Source: Bog-756 sp050014755 (lineage in GTDB: Bacteria; Actinomycetota; Acidimicrobiia; Acidimicrobiales; RAAP-2). From it: a stretch of 64,000 nucleotides of DNA. A model generated the notes under the pieces. It saw only the letters and a program-made list of their open reading frames with translations, had not been told where the DNA came from and ran no database searches. Location: assembly GCA_050014755.1 (NCBI GenBank), contig JBEKCS010000013.1, forward strand, positions 4,394-68,393. The letters run 5' to 3'. Positions 17,466-25,905 of this stretch are shown one piece after another (position 1 is the first letter of the stretch; each line of letters starts with the position of its first letter). The position numbers were made by a program, and so were the translations under genes.

Positions 17466-18257
17466 GTGGCGCACCCGTCGACCACCGCGCTGATCACCGA
17501 CTTCGACGGAACACTGGCACCCATCGTCGACGACCCAGCCGCCGCCCGACCCGTTGAAGGTGTTCCGGCGCTACTGCGACGACTGGCCGGGGTCTTCGCC
17601 GAGGTGGCCGTCGTCTCGGGCCGACCGGCGGCGTTCCTGCGGGAACACCTCGGCGCGGCGACCGGGCCGGGGTCCGAGGGAACCACCGGGGCCCGCCTGT
17701 TCGGCCTGTACGGGATGGAGTCGGTCGGACCTGACGGTGCGGTCGAACTCGACGAGGCCGCGGCGGCATGGCTTCCCACGGTCGCCGAGGCTGCGGGTCG
17801 GCTGCGGGCCGGGGCCCCTGACGGCGTACTGGTGGAGGTCAAGGGGGCGGCGGTCACCGTCCACTGGCGTCGAGCGCGCGGTGCCGAGGACTGGGCGTGG
17901 GAGCGGGTGGCCGGTGAGACGGCGCGCAGCGGGTTGGTGGCCCACCCCGGCCGTCTGTCAGTCGAGCTGCGTCCTCCGCTGGCCATCGACAAGGGCACCG
18001 TCGTCCGCCGTCTGACCGAAGGATGCACCGCGGCCTGCTTCCTGGGTGACGACGTCGGCGACCTGCCGGCCTTCGTCGAACTCGGACGGCGGTCCACCGA
18101 GGACGGGCTGACGACGGTCGGTGTCGCGGTCATCGACGACGAGACCTCGCCCGAGGTGGTGGCGTCGGCCGATCTGTCCGTCGCCGGCCCCAGGCGTGCC
18201 GTGGCCCTCTTGAACTGGTTGGCCGACGAGGCGTCGGCCGGTGGCACCGCGAGCTGA
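17466..18257 (+). CDS. otsB: Trehalose-6-phosphate phosphatase OtsB
   Basis: This HAD-superfamily enzyme removes phosphate from trehalose 6-phosphate. Motif I is ITDFDGTLAPI with the nucleophile Asp and acid/base Asp, motif II is VVSGRPAAFL, the cap contains GLYGMESVG, and motif III is FLGDDVGDLPAF; DKGTVVRRL supplies the conserved Lys. At 263 residues the length is normal. The GTG at 17466 is the only usual start codon, but homologues suggest that the frame just upstream (ILAPLVAHPS) is also coding, so a rare upstream start is possible. It is convergent with otsA five bases away. Confidence 0.92.
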   Translation: MAHPSTTALITDFDGTLAPIVDDPAAARPVEGVPALLRRLAGVFAEVAVVSGRPAAFLREHLGAATGPGSEGTTGARLFGLYGMESVGPDGAVELDEAAAAWLPTVAEAAGRLRAGAPDGVLVEVKGAAVTVHWRRARGAEDWAWERVAGETARSGLVAHPGRLSVELRPPLAIDKGTVVRRLTEGCTAACFLGDDVGDLPAFVELGRRSTEDGLTTVGVAVIDDETSPEVVASADLSVAGPRRAVALLNWLADEASAGGTAS

Positions 18258-18262
18258 CGTCC

Positions 18263-19699
18263 TCAGCGGGCCGCGGCCAGCAGGTCGCAGAACCAGTCGG
18301 AGGGACTCCGGGCCAGGATGGCCGCCTTCAGGACGGCGGCCCGTTCCGCTCGTTCCTCCTCGTCGGTGGCCAGGGCCCGTGACAGCACCGCCGCCGTCCC
18401 CGTCACGTCGAACGGATTGACTTCGAGGGCGCCGCCGGCCAGCCGGTCGAACGCCCCTGCTTCTCGGGACAGCGCGAGCACACCGTCGCGGCCGTTGATG
18501 ACCGGGCCTTCCATCGCCACCAGGTTCAGCCCGTCGCGCACCGGATTGACGAGCAGCACGTCGTAGCGGGTGAGTGCCGCCAGCGACCTGGGGTAGTCGT
18601 CGTCGATCTCCAGGACGATCGGGGTCCACCCTGCCGTGGACCACCGCTCGTTGATCCTGGCCACCGTCGACTCGACCTCTTCCTGGTAGGCGAGGTACTC
18701 CGGCAGCCCCTGGCGGGTCGGGTAGGCGAGGGCGACGAAGACCACCCGCTCCCGATGGGAGGGCTCGTGCTCGAGCAGCTCCTCGAAGGCCCAGAACCCC
18801 CGCAGGAGGTTCTTCGACAGCTCCATCCGGTCGACCCGGACGATCACCTTGCGGTCGCCTTCTCCCACCGACTCCTCGATGCGGGCGAGGGCGGCGGCGA
18901 CCGCCGGTTCCGACGCCGCGGTCCGGAGCCGGTCGGGGTCGCTCGACAGGGGGGAGATGAACGTGCGGTTGGCCCCGCCGTCCAGACCGGCCGAGGCCAG
19001 ACCGGCCCGGTATGCGCTCGCCCACCGCTCGGAATGGAAGCCGCAGGAGCCGAACCGGGCCAACGAAGCCAGCAGCTCGTCGCCGACGACGGTCGGGAGC
19101 ATCCGGAGGACGGAGGGATCGGCGAACGGGGTATGGGTGAAGTGGACGGTGCGCAGGTCGGGCCGCAGGTCGTGCAGGGTCGGCGCCATCAGGGCGAGGT
19201 GGTAGTCCTGGACCAGTACCCGGCCACCCTCGGGGGCGACATCGGCCACCCGTGCGGCCATGAGTGCGTTGAAGTCGCGGTAGGCGTCCCACGCCTGCAT
19301 CCAGTGCCGGTCGGTGCGCGGACGTCGGGCCGCGTCGAACAGGTGGTGGTGGCAGAACCACAACGTGGAGTTGGACACCACGTTGTAGGCCATGTTGTAC
19401 ATCTCGGGATCGGGCTCGACCAGATCGACGCGGAGTCCGCCCACGGTCATGAGGCCGGTGGCGGCGGCCAGGCGATCGGCGTCGTTCATCGACGAGGCGA
19501 CCCATGTGGCATCGCTCCCCTCGACCAGCGGGTGGAGGGAGGCGGCGAGCCCGCCGCCGGGCGTCGCCCGCACCGGACGACCGTCCACCATGCGGAAGGA
19601 CAGAGGACCCCGGTTGGAGACGAGGACGGTATCGGCCAGCGATCGGTGTCCCGACACGGCCGGGGGGGCCCCGGGGGAGGGAGACGGGTCGCGGGGCAT
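18263..19699 (-). CDS. otsA: Trehalose-6-phosphate synthase OtsA (GT20)
   Basis: OtsA joins glucose from a nucleotide sugar to glucose 6-phosphate. The 478-residue protein has VSNRGPLSF, the glycine loop PGGGLAASL, VQDYHLALM, HTPFADPSVLRMLP, the phosphate/nucleotide site VDRMELSKNLLRGFWAFE, and LLVNPVRDGLNLVAMEGP with SREAGAF. RMELSKN is a variant of the usual RLDYxKG. Together with the convergent otsB it completes the two-step trehalose pathway. The start lies close to the divergent TetR promoter. Confidence 0.93.
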   Translation of the reverse strand: MPRDPSPSPGAPPAVSGHRSLADTVLVSNRGPLSFRMVDGRPVRATPGGGLAASLHPLVEGSDATWVASSMNDADRLAAATGLMTVGGLRVDLVEPDPEMYNMAYNVVSNSTLWFCHHHLFDAARRPRTDRHWMQAWDAYRDFNALMAARVADVAPEGGRVLVQDYHLALMAPTLHDLRPDLRTVHFTHTPFADPSVLRMLPTVVGDELLASLARFGSCGFHSERWASAYRAGLASAGLDGGANRTFISPLSSDPDRLRTAASEPAVAAALARIEESVGEGDRKVIVRVDRMELSKNLLRGFWAFEELLEHEPSHRERVVFVALAYPTRQGLPEYLAYQEEVESTVARINERWSTAGWTPIVLEIDDDYPRSLAALTRYDVLLVNPVRDGLNLVAMEGPVINGRDGVLALSREAGAFDRLAGGALEVNPFDVTGTAAVLSRALATDEEERAERAAVLKAAILARSPSDWFCDLLAAAR

Positions 19700-19785
19700 G
19701 CCGGGACGCTACCCCGTCGACCCCGGTGGACCTGGTCTTTGGTGCGCCGCCGGTCGCCTACCGGACCGTGCCCGCAAGAAGGGTC

Positions 19786-19814
19786 TTGACAGGTAGTGAG
19801 TGAGCACTCACAAT
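19786..19814 (+). promoter_or_regulatory. TetR promoter with internal operator (site 1)
   Basis: TTGACA (19786-19791) and CACAAT (19809-19814) are 17 bases apart. Between and partly over the -10 lies a perfect inverted repeat, GTGAGTG-AG-CACTCAC (19796-19811). Transcription would begin at about 19821, which is the ATG of the TetR gene, so the mRNA is probably leaderless and autorepressed. A 16-of-19 match to this site (19795-19813) occurs at 20482-20500. Confidence 0.75.
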
Positions 19815-19820
19815 GGGCCG

Positions 19821-20447
19821 ATGATGGTATCGACACGGATGACCGCATCGGAGCGCCGGACCGCCGTGTTGGCCGCCGCCGTCACCGAGTTCGCCCGGTC
19901 GGGCTATGCCGGGACCTCGACCGAAGCCATCGCCACCCGGGCCGGGATCTCCCAGCCCTATCTGTTCCGCCTGTTCGGCACCAAGAAGGACCTGTTCATC
20001 GCCACCTACGAACTGGTGGCCGACCGGATCATCGCCGCCATGACCCGGGCCGGCGACGGCCTCGAGGGCGAGGAGGCCATGCTCGCCATGGGCGGTGCCT
20101 ACATGGACCTCATGCAGGATCCCGAGGTTCTCCAGGTCGAGCTCCACGGGTTCGCCGCCGCGCCGGGGGACCCGGACATCGCCGCAACCTGTCGGCGCAC
20201 CTTCGACGTCCTCTGGCACCTGGTGCACGAGCGCACCCTCCTTCCCGACGAGGACGTCCAGAGGTTCTTCGCCATGGGGATGATGGCCAACGTGATGGCC
20301 GCCATCGACCTGCTGTCCGTTTCCGAGCACTGGGCCCAGAGCTTCTGCCCGATGCCCGAGAAGATCGCCGCCATCCGAGCCGCCACCCAAGCCATCAAGG
20401 ACCAGCGCGCCGCCGAGCTGGTCACAACCATGGAGGTCCCCGCATGA
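19821..20447 (+). CDS. TetR family regulator of the adjacent MFS exporter
   Basis: The 208-residue protein has an N-terminal TetR helix-turn-helix (VLAAAVTEFARSGYAGTSTE, then RAGISQPYLFRLFGTKKDLF) and a helical ligand-binding C-terminal domain. It overlaps the MFS gene by four bases (ATGA), so the two form one operon, and two copies of its probable operator flank it. The start at 19821 coincides with the predicted transcription start; a GTG at 19800 would lie inside the operator. It most likely represses the exporter until a drug-like ligand binds. Confidence 0.88.
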   Translation: MMVSTRMTASERRTAVLAAAVTEFARSGYAGTSTEAIATRAGISQPYLFRLFGTKKDLFIATYELVADRIIAAMTRAGDGLEGEEAMLAMGGAYMDLMQDPEVLQVELHGFAAAPGDPDIAATCRRTFDVLWHLVHERTLLPDEDVQRFFAMGMMANVMAAIDLLSVSEHWAQSFCPMPEKIAAIRAATQAIKDQRAAELVTTMEVPA

Positions 20448-22150
20448 ACCAGCCCATCGTCCCCCTTTTTTTGCCCCGTCGAGTAAGTGATCGCTCACAA
20501 CTGAGCGAGTGGCCACCGGTTCCGTACCGTCGCCGGACGTTCACCACTGTCCGCCCCCGCCGGGTCGGCAGGCCCGGGAGCGGTGGAGGCACGGCGACCC
20601 CGGTGGCCGCGCCTCCGGTCCCGCCTGCGCCGCCGACCGTCGGAGGTACTCCCCCCGCGGTCGACCTCGAGTCCCCCGCGGCCCGCTCCCGTGCGGTCTG
20701 GGCCGTGGCCATCACCGGCGTCGCCCTGTTCATGGCCTCGCTGGACAACCTGGTCGTCTCGACGGCACTGCCGGTCATCCGGGTCCACCTCCATGCCGGA
20801 CTCTCCGGCCTCGAGTGGACGGTGAACGCATACACGCTCACGTTCGCGGTGCTCCTGCTGTCGGCGGCCGCGCTGGGCGAGCGTTTCGGACGCCGTCGGA
20901 TCTTCGTGGCCGGGATCGCACTGTTCACCGCCTCGTCGGCGGCCGCCGCCATGGCCCCGAGCATCGGGGTCCTGATCGCGGCCCGGGCCCTGCAGGGTGC
21001 CGGCGCGGCGATGATCATGCCCCTGTCGCTCACGCTCCTGAGCGCCGCCGTTCGACCCGAGCGCCGCAACGCGGCGCTCGGGATCTGGGGCGCCATCGGC
21101 GGGACCGCCGTGGCGGTCGGCCCGCTGGTCGGTGGGGCGGTGACCAGCGGCTGGGCCTGGCAGTACATCTTCTGGCTCAACGTGCCGGTCGGGATCGTGC
21201 TGCTCCCGTTGGCCCGGTGGCGCCTGGTGGAGTCCCGCGGGTCGGCCGCCCCCCTCGATCTGACCGGGGTCAGCCTGGTGAGCGTCGGGCTCTTCGGGGT
21301 CGTGCTCGGCCTGGTGCGCGGCAACGCCCACGGCTGGACGTCGACGTCGGTCCTCACCTCGTTCGCGGTCGGGGCGGTCATGCTGCTCGCATTCGTGGCC
21401 TGGGAACTGCGCACCGACCACCCGATGCTCGACATCCGCCTCTTCGCCCACCGGGGATTCGCCGCCGTCAACGCGACCGCCCTCCTGTTCAGCTTCGGGA
21501 TGTTCGGTTCGATCTTCTTCCTGTCCCAGTTCCTCCAGACCGTGCAGGGGTACTCACCGCTGTCGGCCGGGGTGCGGATCCTGCCCTGGACGGCGATCAC
21601 CATGTTGTTGGCCCCGCTGGTGGGCCAGATGGCCGAGCGCTGGGGCGGCAAGCCCCTGGTGGTCACCGGACTCGGGCTCCAGGCCACCGGTCTGGCATGG
21701 CTGGCGATGATCGTGACCCCGACCCTGCCGTACCCGGACATGATCGCCCCATTCGTCCTGTGCGGTGTGGGGATGACGCTCTTCTTCGTGCCGCTCGCCT
21801 CGGTGGTGCTCGGCACCCTGCCGAAGGCGCTCGAGGGGGTCGCGTCGGGCACCAATGCCGCCTCCCGCGAGCTCGGCGGGGTCCTCGGCATCGCCGCCCT
21901 CGGCGCCGTCTTCAGCTCGCACGGCGGCTACGCCTCGGGGCAGGACTTCGTGTCCGGTCTGGCGCCGGCCGTCGCCGTCGGGGCGGCCGTGGTGGCCGTC
22001 GGAGCGGCAACGGCGATGCTGCTGCCGTCCAGGAGGAGGCTCCGTTCGGCCCTCGCCATGCCCCACGTTCCGGCCGTGGCCGCCGTTCAGCTGACTGCAC
22101 TGGCCGAGCAGATCCGGCCGGTCGAGCTGGGCGAGCCGATCTGCCGCTAG
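20444..22150 (+). CDS. MFS drug exporter, DHA2 (EmrB/QacA) family
   Basis: The protein (568 residues from the ATG at 20444) has 14 membrane helices, the helix-1 motif ALFMASLDNLVVSTALPVI, the loop motif GERFGRRRIFV and the antiporter motif GIWGAIGGTAVAVGPLVGG, marking proton-driven multidrug exporters of the DHA2 type. The first 75 residues are Pro/Gly/Arg-rich, cover the second TetR operator and a T-run, and are unlike the family, so an in-frame GTG at 20603 is a good alternative start. It is in an operon with its TetR regulator. Confidence 0.9.
   Translation: MNQPIVPLFLPRRVSDRSQLSEWPPVPYRRRTFTTVRPRRVGRPGSGGGTATPVAAPPVPPAPPTVGGTPPAVDLESPAARSRAVWAVAITGVALFMASLDNLVVSTALPVIRVHLHAGLSGLEWTVNAYTLTFAVLLLSAAALGERFGRRRIFVAGIALFTASSAAAAMAPSIGVLIAARALQGAGAAMIMPLSLTLLSAAVRPERRNAALGIWGAIGGTAVAVGPLVGGAVTSGWAWQYIFWLNVPVGIVLLPLARWRLVESRGSAAPLDLTGVSLVSVGLFGVVLGLVRGNAHGWTSTSVLTSFAVGAVMLLAFVAWELRTDHPMLDIRLFAHRGFAAVNATALLFSFGMFGSIFFLSQFLQTVQGYSPLSAGVRILPWTAITMLLAPLVGQMAERWGGKPLVVTGLGLQATGLAWLAMIVTPTLPYPDMIAPFVLCGVGMTLFFVPLASVVLGTLPKALEGVASGTNAASRELGGVLGIAALGAVFSSHGGYASGQDFVSGLAPAVAVGAAVVAVGAATAMLLPSRRRLRSALAMPHVPAVAAVQLTALAEQIRPVELGEPICR
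20482..20500 (+). promoter_or_regulatory. TetR operator (site 2)
   Basis: AGTAAGTGATCGCTCACAA matches 16 of 19 bases of the operator at 19795-19813, with the right half-site intact and the left half-site diverged. It lies 38 bases inside the annotated MFS frame and probably marks a second promoter for the exporter. Confidence 0.65.
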
Positions 22151-22193
22151 CGGTGACCGGTCCGGCGCCGACCAGGCGCCGGCGACGGCGGGT

Positions 22194-23012
22194 TCAGTCG
22201 CCGGTTGCGCCGCTGGAGAGGAGCGGCGACCGGGCCAGGGCCGCGGCGAGGATGTCGGTCGCCTGCGGGCGCAGTTCGGACAGGGGACGGTTGCGGTGGA
22301 CGCGGATCCCGAGGTCCACCTGGGCGATCGTCTCGACGCCGAAGTGCGAGGCCACGTCGATGAGCAGGGCGAGCTCGACGGCGTATCCGTCGGCCAGGGT
22401 GCATTTCTCGAACACCCACCGGGGGGCGGCCGTCTCGCCGGCAAGGGGCTGGCGGACCACGGACAGCGCGGGGAACAGCAGGTCGATCACGGGACGGGCC
22501 ATGAGCTCGGTCACCCGGCCGCCACCGTCCGGCTCCCCGTTGAGCGGGCGCTGGTAGAAGCCCTTCACGACGGTCGTCCCGTCATCGGGCATGAGCGGCC
22601 CGAGCAGGCCGGTCACGAAGTGGGCACCGAAGTTGGTGACGTCGCCGTCGACGAAGACGATCAGGTCGCCCTCGGCCTCGGCCAGGGCGGCCCGCATGGC
22701 CTGACCCTTCCCGCCTCCGGGCGTGTCCCGGGCCACGACGCGGGCGCCCTCGCGTCGGGCGATGGCGCCGGTGTCGTCGCCCGATCCGTCGTCGACCACC
22801 ACCACCTCGTCGACCAGGTCGGTGCCGCCTCCGGCCACGGTCAGCTCGGTGACGATGGTCCGTACGATGGGGCCGATGGTCGCCGCCTCGTTCCGGGCCG
22901 GAATGCAGACCGAGATGGACCGGTCCGCCTTGGCCGCGGCGAGGCTCCCGGCGGCGAAGTCGGTGTGCACGGAGGTGGAGCGGTCGTCCCCGTGTGCGAC
23001 CGTCGCTGACAT
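22194..23012 (-). CDS. gpgS: Glucosyl-3-phosphoglycerate synthase (GpgS-type GT81)
   Basis: The 272-residue GT-A glycosyltransferase shows SVCIPARNEAATIGPIV, DDGSGDDTGAIA, the metal-binding DGD in IVFVDGDVTNFG, and VVKGFYQRPLN with GGGRVTELMARP, the GpgS signature. It joins glucose from a nucleotide sugar to 3-phosphoglycerate, the first step toward glucosylglycerate or methylglucose lipopolysaccharide. The start ATG at 23012 has only a weak site, and an in-frame GTG lies six codons upstream. It is divergent from the riboswitch-controlled operon. No partner phosphatase (gpgP) is in the window. Confidence 0.9.
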   Translation of the reverse strand: MSATVAHGDDRSTSVHTDFAAGSLAAAKADRSISVCIPARNEAATIGPIVRTIVTELTVAGGGTDLVDEVVVVDDGSGDDTGAIARREGARVVARDTPGGGKGQAMRAALAEAEGDLIVFVDGDVTNFGAHFVTGLLGPLMPDDGTTVVKGFYQRPLNGEPDGGGRVTELMARPVIDLLFPALSVVRQPLAGETAAPRWVFEKCTLADGYAVELALLIDVASHFGVETIAQVDLGIRVHRNRPLSELRPQATDILAAALARSPLLSSGATGD

Positions 23013-23112
23013 GCCACCATCATCCCTCACCGCCGGAGGGTCCGGGACGGCCTGCCCGAGGGTTTCCGGGCCGCCGCGTTGACGGAGCACCTCCGGATCG
23101 GCCAGAATGGAG

Positions 23113-23231
23113 GCCATCATCCAGAGCAGCTGAGGGACCGGGCCCGATGACGCTGCGGCAACCTGAACGCGAACGACCTGATCGGATAGGTCGGAATGCG
23201 TGCCAGGTGCCAATGCCCGAGCGATGAGGAG
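23113..23231 (+). promoter_or_regulatory. SAM-I (S-box) riboswitch
   Basis: The leader shows the S-box core in order: CCAGAG (23121-23126), GAGGGACCGGGCCCGATGA (about 23132-23150), GCGGCAACC (about 23155-23163), and AGGTGCCAATGCC (about 23205-23217). P1 can form between TCATC (23117-23121) and GATGA (23223-23227). The 3' strand of P1 overlaps the Shine-Dalgarno GAGGAG (23226-23231) of the next gene, which starts at 23238. SAM binding would therefore hide the ribosome site, giving translational control without a terminator. It implies that the two downstream genes serve methionine/SAM metabolism. Confidence 0.88.
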
Positions 23232-23237
23232 ACTGCT

Positions 23238-24503
23238 GTGGACTTCGTTTCCGGCTTGCGCTGCCGTGAATGTGGCCGTACCTATCCGGCCGAGGCGCTC
23301 CATGTGTGTGACTTCTGTTTCGGACCCCTCGAGGTGTCCTACGACTACGAGCGGGTGGCAGCCACCATCACCCGCGAGCGGGTGGAGGCCGGACCGCGGT
23401 CGATCTGGCGCTATGCCGACCTGCTGCCGGTGGCTGACGCCGTGCCGGTCGACCTCGGTGCCGGATTCACCCCGCTGGTGCGGGCCGACCGACTGGCGGC
23501 CGAGCTGGGGCTGGGCGAGTTGTGGATCAAGGACGACACGGCCAATCCGACCGGCTCGTTCAAGGACCGGGTGGTCTCGGTCGCCCTGACCAAGGCCCGT
23601 CAACTCGGGTTCAAGGTCGCCGCCTGTGCCTCGACGGGTAACCTGGCCAACTCGGTGGCCGCCCACGCCGCACGGGCCGGGATGGACTCGGTCGTGCTGA
23701 TCCCCCATGACCTCGAGCGGGCCAAGATCACCATGACCTCTGTCTACGGAGGACGGGTGTTCGCCGTCGAAGGCAGCTACGACGATGTCAACCGACTGTG
23801 CGCCGAGCTCACCAGCGAGCAGCCCGAATGGGCCTTCGTCAACGTCAACGTGCGGACCTACTACGCCGAGGGCTCGAAGACCCTGGCATTCGAGGTGGCC
23901 GAACAGCTCGGCTGGCGGGCACCGGACCACGTGGTGGTGCCCATCGGGTCGGGCAGTCAGCTGACCAAGGTGGACAAGGGATTCAAGGAGCTCTGGAAAG
24001 TCGGTCTGCTCGACGAGGAGCCGTCGGTGCGGGTGTCGGGCGCCCAGGCGGAGGGCTGTTCGCCGGTGGCGACGGCGTTCGCCGAGGGTTCCGACGCCAT
24101 CCGGCCGGTCAAGCCCCACACCATCGCCAAGTCGCTGGCCATCGGAAATCCGGCCGACGGGTGGTATGCGCTCGACGCGATCCGTAAGTCCGGCGGCGCC
24201 TGCGCGTCGGTCACCGATGACGAGGTGCTCGACGGCATCCGCCTCCTGGCCCGGACCGAGGGGATCTTCGCGGAGACCGCCGGCGGTGTCACCATCGCCA
24301 CGCTGGCCAAGCTGACGGCCGAAGGGGTCATCCGCTCGGACGAGCGGGTGGTGGCCATGATCACCGGCCACGGGCTCAAGACGGTCGAAGCACTCGCCGA
24401 CGTAGTCGGCCCGACCGCCACCATCTCCCCCACGCTCGACTCGTTCGCACAGGCCATGGCGGCCGAGTCAACCCATTCATCCACCCCGAGGAGCCCCCGA
24501 TGA
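23238..24503 (+). CDS. Threonine synthase family PLP enzyme (probable MetM-type homocysteine synthase)
   Basis: The 421-residue protein starts at GTG 23238 behind GAGGAG. It has an N-terminal zinc ribbon (Cys9, Cys12, Cys24, Cys27) and a fold-type-II PLP domain with the Schiff-base Lys109 in NPTGSFKDR, CASTGNLANS, and the phosphate loop GSGSQL. By family it would convert O-phosphohomoserine to threonine. The SAM-I riboswitch in front and the CysO-like sulfur carrier overlapping its 3' end suggest instead sulfur transfer to O-phosphohomoserine to give homocysteine, as I recall reported for Streptomyces MetM with MetO. The sequence alone cannot separate these activities; no other threonine synthase is in the window. 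Confidence 0.85.
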   Translation: MDFVSGLRCRECGRTYPAEALHVCDFCFGPLEVSYDYERVAATITRERVEAGPRSIWRYADLLPVADAVPVDLGAGFTPLVRADRLAAELGLGELWIKDDTANPTGSFKDRVVSVALTKARQLGFKVAACASTGNLANSVAAHAARAGMDSVVLIPHDLERAKITMTSVYGGRVFAVEGSYDDVNRLCAELTSEQPEWAFVNVNVRTYYAEGSKTLAFEVAEQLGWRAPDHVVVPIGSGSQLTKVDKGFKELWKVGLLDEEPSVRVSGAQAEGCSPVATAFAEGSDAIRPVKPHTIAKSLAIGNPADGWYALDAIRKSGGACASVTDDEVLDGIRLLARTEGIFAETAGGVTIATLAKLTAEGVIRSDERVVAMITGHGLKTVEALADVVGPTATISPTLDSFAQAMAAESTHSSTPRSPR

Positions 24504-24772
24504 GCAAGGTCCGAATTCCGGCGCAGTTGCGCACACTGACCGGCGGGGTCGGCGAGCTCGTCATCGAGGGGTCGACGGTGGGTGAGGTGCTCAAGGGTCT
24601 CGATGCCGCCCACGCCGGATTTGCCGAGCGGATCTTCGACGCCGACGGCGGTCTCCGCCGCTTCGTCAACGTCTTCCTCGACGAAGAGGACGTCCGGTTC
24701 CTCGAGGGACTGGCTACGCCGGTTGCCGACGGGCAGACCATCTCGATCGTCCCGGCCGTCGCCGGAGGCTGA
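24500..24772 (+). CDS. Ubiquitin-like sulfur carrier, CysO/MoaD/ThiS family
   Basis: The 90-residue beta-grasp protein starts with a four-base overlap (ATGA) with the upstream enzyme. It has the CysO pattern: VRIPAQLRTLTGG at the start, RRFVNVFLDEEDVRFLEGL in the middle and the C-terminal PAVAGG whose final Gly-Gly carries a thiocarboxylate after adenylation and sulfuration. In mycobacteria CysO gives sulfur to O-phosphoserine via CysM; here the partner is likely the threonine-synthase-like enzyme. The last codons and stop are the first unit of a tandem repeat (24751-24840). Confidence 0.9.
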   Translation: MSKVRIPAQLRTLTGGVGELVIEGSTVGEVLKGLDAAHAGFAERIFDADGGLRRFVNVFLDEEDVRFLEGLATPVADGQTISIVPAVAGG

Positions 24773-24840
24773 CCCGGCCGTCGCCGGAGGCTGACCCGGT
24801 TGCCGGCCGGAGGCTGACCCGGTTGCCGGCCGGAGGCTGA
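24751..24840 (+). repeat. Four-unit tandem repeat copying the 3' end of the sulfur-carrier gene
   Basis: Two identical 22-base units (24751-24772, 24773-24794) and two identical 23-base units (24795-24817, 24818-24840) share CCCGG...GCCGG...GGAGGCTGA. Unit 1 encodes the carrier's last residues and its TGA stop, so each later unit is a copy of the gene end. There are no spacers, so this is not CRISPR. Confidence 0.95.
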
Positions 24841-24922
24841 CCCGGTTGGCACGGGGTCCCGATACGGCTTACGCGGCGCCTCCCAGTACACTGGTGCGGA
24901 TAGTCGAACCAGTACAGGAGCG

Positions 24923-25804
24923 ATGATGAGCTCGACGCAAGGATCTACTCCGGGAACACCGACAGGTGGGACTGCGACCAGGACGCGCCGTTCCGGCGGG
25001 TCGTTCGGAACGGTGTCCAACTACAACCGGATGCTGACCACGTTCCAGGGCGCGCCGGCGACCGCCCCGTCCAACTGGAAGCAGCAGCCCGACGGCAACT
25101 GGTGGTCGTGGGACGGGGCCACCTGGCACCTCCAGCCCCAGGGACCGCCGCCGGCTCCTCCTGCCGCCGGCCAGGCCGCCCGTTTCACGGCGGACGGCGC
25201 CCTCAACAAGGCCGGTCTCCTCGGCCTGATCGCCCTAGTGGTGGGCGCAGTCGCCTATCTGGGCAACCTGCCGATGGCCGTCGCCATGGTCGCCATGTTC
25301 GGCGGCCTGGGCGTTGCTCTGTGGTGCATCTTCCGGCCCCGGCTCGCCCCGGTGCTCGCCCCGATCTACGCAGTGGCCGAGGGTGCGGTCCTCGGGATCA
25401 TCTCCCGGTACTACGCCGACGCGGGCCAGCACGTCGTCACGTTGGCCGTCTTCGGGACGGTGGCCATCGTGGCCGGTGTGTGGGGTGTCTACCGGACCGG
25501 ACTGGTCAAGATCGGGCCCCGGTTCTTCATGGTCACCGTGGTGGCCACCCTCGGGATGCTCGTCGTGATGATGACCTCCTTCCTGACCGGGTGGGGGCTC
25601 TCGGGGATGTCCGGCCTGCTCATCTTCGGCGTCCTCTACCTGATCATCGCCGTGATGAACCTCTTCATGGACTTCAGCTTCGTGGACAGGGCACAGGCGG
25701 CAGGCATCGAAGCCGAGGCCGAGTGGTTCTCAGCGTTCACCATCCTGGTCTCCTCGGTCATGGTCTACCTGGCCCTGGTGCGCATCTTCGGAGGCGGGCG
25801 CTAG
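24923..25804 (+). CDS. Bax inhibitor-1/YccA family membrane protein with DUF2510-like N-terminus
   Basis: The 293-residue protein follows AGGAG and starts at ATG 24923 (or 24926). Residues about 55-75 (WKQQPDGNWWSWDGATWHLQ) resemble the Trp-rich DUF2510 module; a Pro/Ala linker leads to seven membrane helices from about residue 95 to the end, with the Bax1-I features FGTVSNYNRML before them, GAVLGIISRYY, and the helix pattern IFGVLYLIIAVMNLFMDFSFVD. Members are proposed ion or calcium leak channels; the role here is unknown. Confidence 0.85.
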   Translation: MMSSTQGSTPGTPTGGTATRTRRSGGSFGTVSNYNRMLTTFQGAPATAPSNWKQQPDGNWWSWDGATWHLQPQGPPPAPPAAGQAARFTADGALNKAGLLGLIALVVGAVAYLGNLPMAVAMVAMFGGLGVALWCIFRPRLAPVLAPIYAVAEGAVLGIISRYYADAGQHVVTLAVFGTVAIVAGVWGVYRTGLVKIGPRFFMVTVVATLGMLVVMMTSFLTGWGLSGMSGLLIFGVLYLIIAVMNLFMDFSFVDRAQAAGIEAEAEWFSAFTILVSSVMVYLALVRIFGGGR

Positions 25805-25810
25805 GCGCCA

Positions 25811-25905
25811 GCCGCCAGGCCGTGCCGTGGCTCAGGCCGCCAGGCCGTGCAGTGGCTCAGACCGCCGGGCCGTGCCGTGGCTCAGGCCGCCAGGCCGTGC
25901 AGTCC
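25811..25905 (-). repeat. 25-bp tandem repeat copying the 3' end of the TetR gene
   Basis: Units begin at 25811, 25836, 25861 and 25886 (the last shortened) with the pattern GCCGCCAGGCCGTGC(C/A)GTGG plus CTCAG. Read on the minus strand the TetR stop (25882-25884) and its terminal HGLAA codons lie in the first copies, and the remaining units repeat that gene end downstream. This is the same arrangement as at 24751-24840. Confidence 0.92.

Noticed and set aside
20509..22557. A 682-residue frame overlapping the MFS gene
   Set aside because: It is the +1 shadow of the exporter, without hydrophobic helices.
24751..24840. CRISPR-like array
   Set aside because: Units are directly adjacent with no spacers, and each is a copy of the preceding gene end.
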